Shown here piece by piece: positions 60,794 to 64,000 of a stretch of 64,000 nt of DNA. The stretch is from the NCBI RefSeq assembly GCF_032121415.1, contig NZ_CP135079.1, forward strand, positions 6,386,001-6,450,000, given 5' to 3'. The stretch is from Streptomyces parvus. GTDB lineage: Bacteria > Actinomycetota > Actinomycetes > Streptomycetales > Streptomycetaceae. The notes beneath the pieces are model-generated. The model did no database searches, was not told where the DNA came from, and saw nothing but the letters and a program-made list of their open reading frames with translations. Made by a program: the position numbers and the translations under genes. Each line of letters opens with the position of its first letter. Positions within the stretch are counted from its first letter, which is position 1.

Positions 60794-62078
60794 CTATCGG
60801 TCGGCGCAGCGGGGACAGCGGAGGAAGGGTGGTGCCAGCAACTGCAAGGCGCGCTCAGCCTGTTGTGGGACGACGCCGTTGCCGAGCGCGGTGAGCTGCG
60901 CCGGACGGCCGAGCCCCGGAGTCGCGGTGACCCAGCCGGCGTCGAGGCCCTGCATCCACTCCACGAAGTCCGCGCGGAGCCGACCGGCCGCGTCCGTGGG
61001 GGCCGGGGCCGGGCGGGTGAGGCTCTCCCATCGGGTGATGGCGGATCCGTACGCTCCCCATCGCCGGTCCGCGTCCCCGCCTCCGGTATCTCCTCCGCCC
61101 AGAGGGGCAGGACCACCGCCGACAAGGGAGGCCGCCATCCCTTCCCGGGGCGGCGGCCCGGGGTGCCCGTGTCGCTGGCCCTCGGCGTCGGCAGCAGAGA
61201 AGCTGCCGCGCTGGGCAGGGTCATGTCGCCATTGCCGTGCCGCTGGTTCGGCGAGCCCTTGATTCCGTCCGACGCCTTCGGGGTCGGCAGCAGCAGCCAC
61301 TCGACCTCGTCGGCCAGGTTCGGACCGTGCCCCCCGCTCTTCCGCTTCGATGGATGCTGGCTGCCGCCGTTCTTCCCGATGTTGCTGGTCGGCGTCTTCA
61401 GCAGGGTGCCCGGCGGGCCAAGCGGCGAGGAAGGTCCGCTCGCGGCGGTGCGGAGCCCCGACGTCGGAGGCGCGAAGCACGAGCCACTTCGCGTCGTACC
61501 CGAGGTCGGCCAGGGATCCGAGTACGGCACCGAGTGCCCGCAGAGCAGGCTGACCTGCGGTGTCTCCCAGACACCACGGACAGGGTTCCACGTCGCCAGG
61601 GGAACCGGCGGGGGAGGTGAGGAGGCCGCGCACATTCTCGATCACAACCAGGCAGGGTCGGAGGGCTGCGACCGCACGGGCGACGTGCAGCCAGAGCCCG
61701 GAGCGGGTCTGGGCGTTGAGTCCGGCCCGGCGGCCGGCGACCGAGACGTCTTTGACAGGGGAAGCCAGCCGTCAGGACGCACACCCGGGGGACGGTGGAC
61801 CAGTCGACGGCGGTGATATCGCCCAGGTTCGGGACGCCGGGCCAGTGGCGGGCCAGGATGCGTGAGGCGTTCGGGTCGACCTCGGCATGCCAGGCGAGCG
61901 TGCCGCCGAGCGCGGACTGCACACCCAGGTCGAGGCCGCCGTACCCCGAGCAGAGAGACCCGATCAACGGGGTGGCGAGGCTCGGGGCCGTGACGCGTAG
62001 GTCCGGCGCGGCTGCGGAGATGGGGTAGATCAAGGCGAGTTCCAGGGGCAGAAGAGGCTGGTGGGGAGGGGGCCTCAC
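60794..62078 (-). pseudogene. DNA cytosine-5 methyltransferase with a frameshift after PCQ
   Basis: From GTG 62078 the protein reads SLCSGYGGLDLGVQSALGG (motif I), AEVDPNASRILARHWP (II) and AGFPCQ (IV, catalytic Cys), then leaves frame. With one base of the T-run at 61751-61753 removed, the frame continues DVSVAGRRAGLNAQTRSGLW, VVIENVRGLL (VI), GAPHRRER (VIII) and TALGNGVVPQQAE (X) to a stop at 60794. The total would be about 427 residues, full length. A single extra base therefore inactivates it, or a sequencing slip did. The start overlaps the upstream stop (GTGA). Intact, it would protect the element from host restriction. Confidence 0.85.
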
Positions 62079-63247
62079 GGGTGGCCGCGCGAGGGTGGTC
62101 GGGCTGCTGACAGCGTGGGGAGACGGCTGGCCGGGGCTGGGGGTGACGCGCCTGGGCGGGGTGTGCTGCGGGCGCGGGCGGCCTTCACTCGGGCGGGTGG
62201 CGGCTCGGCCGCCGACGGAGCGGATGCCGTGGTCTTCGGAGCCGGACTGCTGTTCGCGGTGGCCCAGCGGGCACGTACCTCGTCGAGCGGACCGAGTTCG
62301 TGCAGGGCGTGGTTGATCAGCCGGCCGGGCCCCAGAGCCTCGTCCTGGGCCAGGGTCCGGATGGCTCGCGCGGAGGCGGCGGCGGTGCGGGTGACGGAGG
62401 AGCGCATCACCCGCTGTCCGAACCAGTCAGCGCTGCCGGGGACCATGCCTTCGCAGACGGCGGTCAGCTGCTCGCTCGACACAGTGCCGTCGGCCAGCAG
62501 ACCGCGTCGCTGGGCCTCCCAGAGCAGGGTGATCCGGTCGATGGGTTCGCCTCGGTGGTGCAGCGCGCCCAGGCACCGGTAGAGCTGCCCATGGGTCGGG
62601 TCGGCGAAGTCTCCCGGCCGCAGCCAGGCCACCACCTCGCCCATGGCCCCCGGCTGTTCGGCGAGGACGGCCAAGAGGAACCGCTCGTCCTCGGCGACCT
62701 GGCCGCTCTGCGCCGGAGGCGGGATGTGCGTGGCGGCAGAGGGCCCAGCGGTAGGTGGGACCGGTCGAGGGTCGGTTCCCCAGCGTCGCGCAAGGTCGGT
62801 GAGTACGCCGGTCAGGACGTCCGCCGTGCGCAAGGCTCCCTCGACCTCGCCCTGGACGGCGTCGGCCCGAGCCGCTTGGTGGAGACGGATCGCGTGCTGG
62901 GCGACGTTGCGGTGAATCGCCCCCTCCAGCACCATGCGTCCGTACACGGGGGCGTGCTCTGTTCGGGGACACGCCTGGATCAGGGTGTGGGCGTACGCCG
63001 CGGTCAGCCCGCGCACGTGCTGTCCGGCCTCCTCGACCGCGTCGGTCACCCACGACAGCGGCAACGGACCAGCGGCCGAGAGCGCGGGATGCCCGTCGTT
63101 GCGCAGCTTGCGGAGCGCGGCGAACAGCGCCTGGTGGACGGGCCGATAGAAGTAGTCCGCAGCGAGCCACTCCAGGTGCGTGAGCTGCTCGGGTTCGAGG
63201 AGTGCGGCACCGAGGACCGCCTGCTCGGCACTCATCAGCGGGTTCAC
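62075..63247 (-). CDS. DnaB N-terminal-domain protein without helicase domain
   Basis: 390 residues from GTG. Two DnaB-N-like helical domains are visible: LMSAEQAVLGAALLEPEQL...FYRPVHQALFAAL (about 4-40) and DERFLLAVLAEQPGAMGEVV...FADPTHGQLYRCLGAL (about 185-230). A basic, disordered tail follows. No Walker A or RecA-like ATPase domain is present, so it cannot be a helicase. It may bind the host DnaB or DnaG to recruit replication proteins during transfer. Coupled to both neighbours by 4-nt overlaps. Confidence 0.8.
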   Translation of the reverse strand: MNPLMSAEQAVLGAALLEPEQLTHLEWLAADYFYRPVHQALFAALRKLRNDGHPALSAAGPLPLSWVTDAVEEAGQHVRGLTAAYAHTLIQACPRTEHAPVYGRMVLEGAIHRNVAQHAIRLHQAARADAVQGEVEGALRTADVLTGVLTDLARRWGTDPRPVPPTAGPSAATHIPPPAQSGQVAEDERFLLAVLAEQPGAMGEVVAWLRPGDFADPTHGQLYRCLGALHHRGEPIDRITLLWEAQRRGLLADGTVSSEQLTAVCEGMVPGSADWFGQRVMRSSVTRTAAASARAIRTLAQDEALGPGRLINHALHELGPLDEVRARWATANSSPAPKTTASAPSAAEPPPARVKAARARSTPRPGASPPAPASRLPTLSAARPPSRGHP

Positions 63248-63474
63248 CGCCGGCCTCCGGGATCAACGCAGGACGCCTTGTCCTGCCGGACGAGGAGGTT
63301 GGCGACTGCCTGATCGGCAGCGGCCATCGACAGCGCGAAGTCGTCCAAGACGGCAGTGAAGGCGGGATCGGAGGCGGGAACCGAGCCTGCCTCGCCGTCA
63401 AGCCACCACCGGCCACCGCGCAGGACGACCGGAGCGTGGGCCAACTGCCCCTGCTGTGGTGTGGGCGCGCTCAT
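63244..63474 (-). CDS. Small hypothetical protein between TraG-like and DnaB-N genes
   Basis: 76 residues: VVLRGGRWWLDGEAGSVPA, PAFTAVLDDFALSMAAADQAVAN. It overlaps both neighbours by 4 nt (63471-63474 and 63244-63247). Function unknown; position suggests an accessory to the coupling protein. Confidence 0.7.
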   Translation of the reverse strand: MSAPTPQQGQLAHAPVVLRGGRWWLDGEAGSVPASDPAFTAVLDDFALSMAAADQAVANLLVRQDKASCVDPGGRR

Positions 63475-64000
63475 GCCGACAGTCCAAGATCGTCCTGGCC
63501 GATGCTCTTCGCGAGGGCACGCTCGGTGATGGCCTTCGTGGCGCGAGCGGAAGCCGGGCCGACCACCTTGGCGGAGGGCTCCTTGTACCAGGGCTTGAGG
63601 TTGAGCATGGCGACCCGGATGCCGGTGGCCAGCAGCAGTACCTTGCCCTTGGGCAGGGCGCGGATGGCGTCCGGCGGAAGGATCCGCTCCGTGCGCATGC
63701 TCACCGAGGTGGACTTGCCGCCCTCGCTGGTCGACACCGAGGTGGTCTGGACGTCGTGATCGCCGACCTGACGGCTGAGCCGGTCGGCGAAGTCCGCGTC
63801 ATCGATGCCAGATCCGATGATCTTGATGGTGGCGGCGGAGTACAGGGCGTCCATACCGGCCTCGCCCCAGCAACGCTGGCCCTGACGGTAGGACTGCAGG
63901 ATCGTCATCGGGATGACGCCTCGGCTGCCCAGGTGGCTGTAGAGATCAGGGAGATCCGAGATGCGGCAGACGTTCGCCGCCTCGTCGAGGACGCACAGGG
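63471..64000 (-). CDS. TraG/VirD4-like coupling ATPase, 5' part beyond the window
   Basis: The C-terminal 176 residues are visible. VLDEAANVC close to the right edge is a Walker B motif, followed by SDLYSHLGSRGV-type sequence and ILQSYRQGQRCWGEAGMDAL and IKIIGSGIDDADFADRLSRQVG, the TraG/TraD TraM-recognition region. These proteins sit at the membrane and hand relaxase-bound DNA to a type IV secretion channel. It heads the visible coupled operon reading leftward; more transfer genes are expected past 64 kb. Confidence 0.88.
   Translation of the reverse strand, partial: LCVLDEAANVCRISDLPDLYSHLGSRGVIPMTILQSYRQGQRCWGEAGMDALYSAATIKIIGSGIDDADFADRLSRQVGDHDVQTTSVSTSEGGKSTSVSMRTERILPPDAIRALPKGKVLLLATGIRVAMLNLKPWYKEPSAKVVGPASARATKAITERALAKSIGQDDLGLSA

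Overview
The window is high-GC actinobacterial DNA, almost certainly from Streptomyces or a close relative. The support is its GC-rich codon third positions, a WhiB regulator, XRE regulators with long helical tails, DUF5999, DUF317, DUF4913 and DUF2637 proteins, an FxLD-type lanthipeptide locus and frequent GTG/TTG starts. No rRNA, tRNA or CRISPR array was seen. All functional calls come from reading the sequence, without database searches.

Layout. (1) 1-2.6 kb: the end of an unknown gene and a tyrosine recombinase typical of actinobacterial integrative elements, preceded by operator-like repeats. (2) 3.1-9.3 kb: an IS-riddled accessory island with a frameshifted IS5-like element, an IS110 scrap and an IS3 fragment. 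Among them are a 941-residue protein (putative nuclease + P-loop NTPase + helical repeats), a DUF6615-like putative nuclease and a small unknown protein; this is the best candidate for an undescribed defence locus. (3) 9.3-12.9 kb: RibD split into separate deaminase and reductase genes, an XRE-TPR regulator and a resolvase-like protein. (4) 12.9-22.4 kb: small proteins and a class I FxLD lanthipeptide operon (precursor, full-length LanB, LanC, and a SpaB_C-PCMT methyltransferase fusion) with no visible exporter or protease. (5) 22.6-27.9 kb: a kinase-like gene broken by one stop codon, then a P450 / MAB_1171c-like membrane protein / ImmA-IrrE peptidase operon with two XRE regulators nearby. 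(6) 28.3-35.3 kb: a replication and mobilisation module (DnaD-like initiator, DnaC-like loader, WhiB, DUF2637 membrane protein, MobC, relaxase). A 683-bp stretch of it carries 27 copies of CGGTCA/TGACCG. (7) 35.8-49.4 kb: an aromatic-type catabolic cluster. A LysR regulator heads a plus-strand run of VOC extradiol dioxygenase, cupin, HpcH aldolase, ACMSD-like amidohydrolase, MhpA-like hydroxylase, an SGNH-fold protein lacking its catalytic residues and acetoacetyl-CoA synthetase. A converging minus-strand set holds a two-component flavin monooxygenase and a broken SGNH paralogue. (8) 49.9-52.9 kb: a membrane protein, a divergent TetR with two HTH units, and a decayed IS630-type transposase. 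(9) 53-64 kb: a long minus-strand run of overlapping genes descending from a TraG/VirD4-like coupling ATPase that runs off the right edge, with a DnaB-N-domain protein, a frameshifted cytosine methyltransferase, DUF4913, a ParE-like domain, HxlR-like and DUF317 proteins.

How it fits together. An integrase near the left edge, a relaxase/replication module in the middle and a coupling ATPase at the right edge suggest that much of the window is one integrative conjugative element or large conjugative plasmid, with lanthipeptide, defence-like and catabolic cargo between backbone modules. This is an inference: neither end, nor matching att repeats, can be seen. Repeated 4-nt stop/start overlaps (ATGA or GTGA) mark translationally coupled operons in the lanthipeptide, mobilisation, catabolic and conjugation modules.
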